Below, piece after piece: positions 12,821-13,196 of a DNA stretch of 13,196 nucleotides (the stretch's first letter is position 1; the number at the start of each line of letters is the position of its first letter). The stretch is taken from contig DASSGZ010000540.1 of the NCBI GenBank assembly GCA_035693165.1, positions 1 through 13,196 of the forward strand, written 5' to 3'. The notes under the pieces were generated by a model. The model searched no databases. It was not told the DNA's origin and was given only the letters and a program-made list of their open reading frames with translations. The position numbers and the translations under genes were made by a program. The stretch is from JAICKM01 sp035693165 (GTDB taxonomy: Bacteria; Chloroflexota; Chloroflexia; QHBQ01; JAICKM01).

Positions 12821-12858
12821 GCCCCCTGGCGGCGTGATCCCCCGCGCCGCCAGGGGGC
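12821..12858. terminator. Long perfect hairpin between convergent genes, atypical terminator
   Basis: GCCCCCTGGCGGCG (12821-12834) pairs without mismatch over 14 bp with CGCCGCCAGGGGGC (12845-12858), around a ten-base loop. It lies between the amidase stop at 12755 and the membrane-protein stop at 12876. Neither strand has a T-run after it, so it is not a classic rho-independent terminator. The position between convergent genes still suggests a role in 3'-end formation. Confidence 0.55.
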
Positions 12859-12875
12859 AGATCGGGGCGTGACCG

Positions 12876-13196
12876 TCAGGAGAAGTCGATGCTGCAGAGG
12901 CCGACCAAGAAGCTGCCCGCGTTCATGAGCAGGCTCAGCAGCCCGGCGCGCGGCAGCGTCAACATCCGCCGGTTGGTCAGGTAGAGAAATCCTGCCTCGA
13001 ACGCGAACGCGAACAGTTCCGACAGGGCGATCACCGCCGTGGCGTTCCAATTCCAGCCGCGGTACAACTGGGGAAACGCGAACCAGACAACCGGCACCGA
13101 CAGGATATTGGCGGCCATGATCCAGCCCAGGATTTGCCTGTTGAGCCGCTGCGTGACCTTCAGATAGATCGCGGCGATGATCAGTTCCACAACCAG
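12876..13196 (-). CDS. Multi-pass membrane protein, 5' end beyond the window
   Basis: The frame runs in from the right edge and stops at TGA 12878-12876. An ATG at 13190-13188 exists, but the codons before it (CTG GTT, giving LV) continue the same hydrophobic helix, so the real start is probably outside the window. The visible 107 residues contain about four membrane helices: one beginning before the edge (VMELIIAAIYLKV), one around GWIMAANILSVPVVWFAF, one around AVIALSELFAFAFEAGFLYL and one around LLSLLMNAGSFLVGLC. The glutamates in MELII and FEAGF, followed by an N-x-x-S motif (ANILS, MNAGS), occur twice. This hints at an internally duplicated two-helix unit. I do not recognise a named family and assign no function. 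It converges on the amidase gene. Confidence 0.75.
   Translation of the reverse strand: MVVELIIAAIYLKVTQRLNRQILGWIMAANILSVPVVWFAFPQLYRGWNWNATAVIALSELFAFAFEAGFLYLTNRRMLTLPRAGLLSLLMNAGSFLVGLCSIDFS

Overview
The window is GC-rich (roughly two thirds G+C by eye), gene-dense bacterial chromosome. I think it comes from the phylum Chloroflexota, with moderate confidence. Three things point that way: the PP2C-like protein cut by the left edge, the secreted beta-propeller protein whose C-terminal half ends in the FERR...NPPEWRVE.GNVG.QY..WRY pattern, and the Thermus/Chloroflexus-like 2-amino-3-ketobutyrate CoA ligase. There are no rRNA or tRNA genes, CRISPR arrays, transposases or phage genes. This is a normal chromosomal region with signalling, central metabolism and envelope functions.

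Layout. 1-505 (minus): 5' part of a PP2C-like protein with its own consensus promoter. 650-880 (minus): small DUF4177-like protein. 881-1383: a gene-free stretch with an extended -10 promoter for the DUF4177 gene, an isolated hairpin, and the enolase control region, in which a ~30-bp direct repeat flanks a good sigma70 promoter. 1384-2691 (plus): enolase. 2735-2763: terminator-like hairpin. 2788-4599 (plus): transmembrane Ser/Thr kinase whose outer domain looks like a family 9 carbohydrate-binding module (CBM9). 4603-5040 (minus): YccU-type CoA-binding protein, convergent with the kinase at 3 bp. 5167-6348 and 6379-7422 (minus): kbl and tdh, a two-gene threonine-to-glycine operon with tdh transcribed first. 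7555-7617: two mirror-image promoters back to back. 7677-9908 (plus): three-gene operon of a DUF3105 membrane-anchored protein, a membrane-anchored TlpA-like thioredoxin and a MauE/DoxX-like membrane protein, ended by a strong bidirectional terminator. 10001-11887 (minus): secreted TolB/WD40-type propeller. 12102-12755 (plus): secreted N-acetylmuramoyl-L-alanine amidase. 12876-13196 (minus): multi-pass membrane protein cut by the right edge.

How they fit together. Tdh oxidises threonine to 2-amino-3-oxobutyrate and Kbl cleaves that with CoA to glycine and acetyl-CoA. The DUF3105/TlpA/MauE operon is probably an extracytoplasmic thiol-redox unit of unknown substrate. It shares a symmetric promoter core with tdh-kbl, so the two may be co-regulated. 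The kinase, the amidase and the propeller protein act at or outside the membrane. In several places a start codon downstream of the longest possible one was chosen because it has a clear Shine-Dalgarno sequence and begins the conserved protein.

Most novel-looking items: the mirror-image promoter pair, the DUF3105-TlpA-MauE operon, the CBM9-like kinase sensor, the repeat-flanked eno promoter, and the unnamed C-terminal module of the propeller protein. Nothing here looks like a defence system or mobile element.
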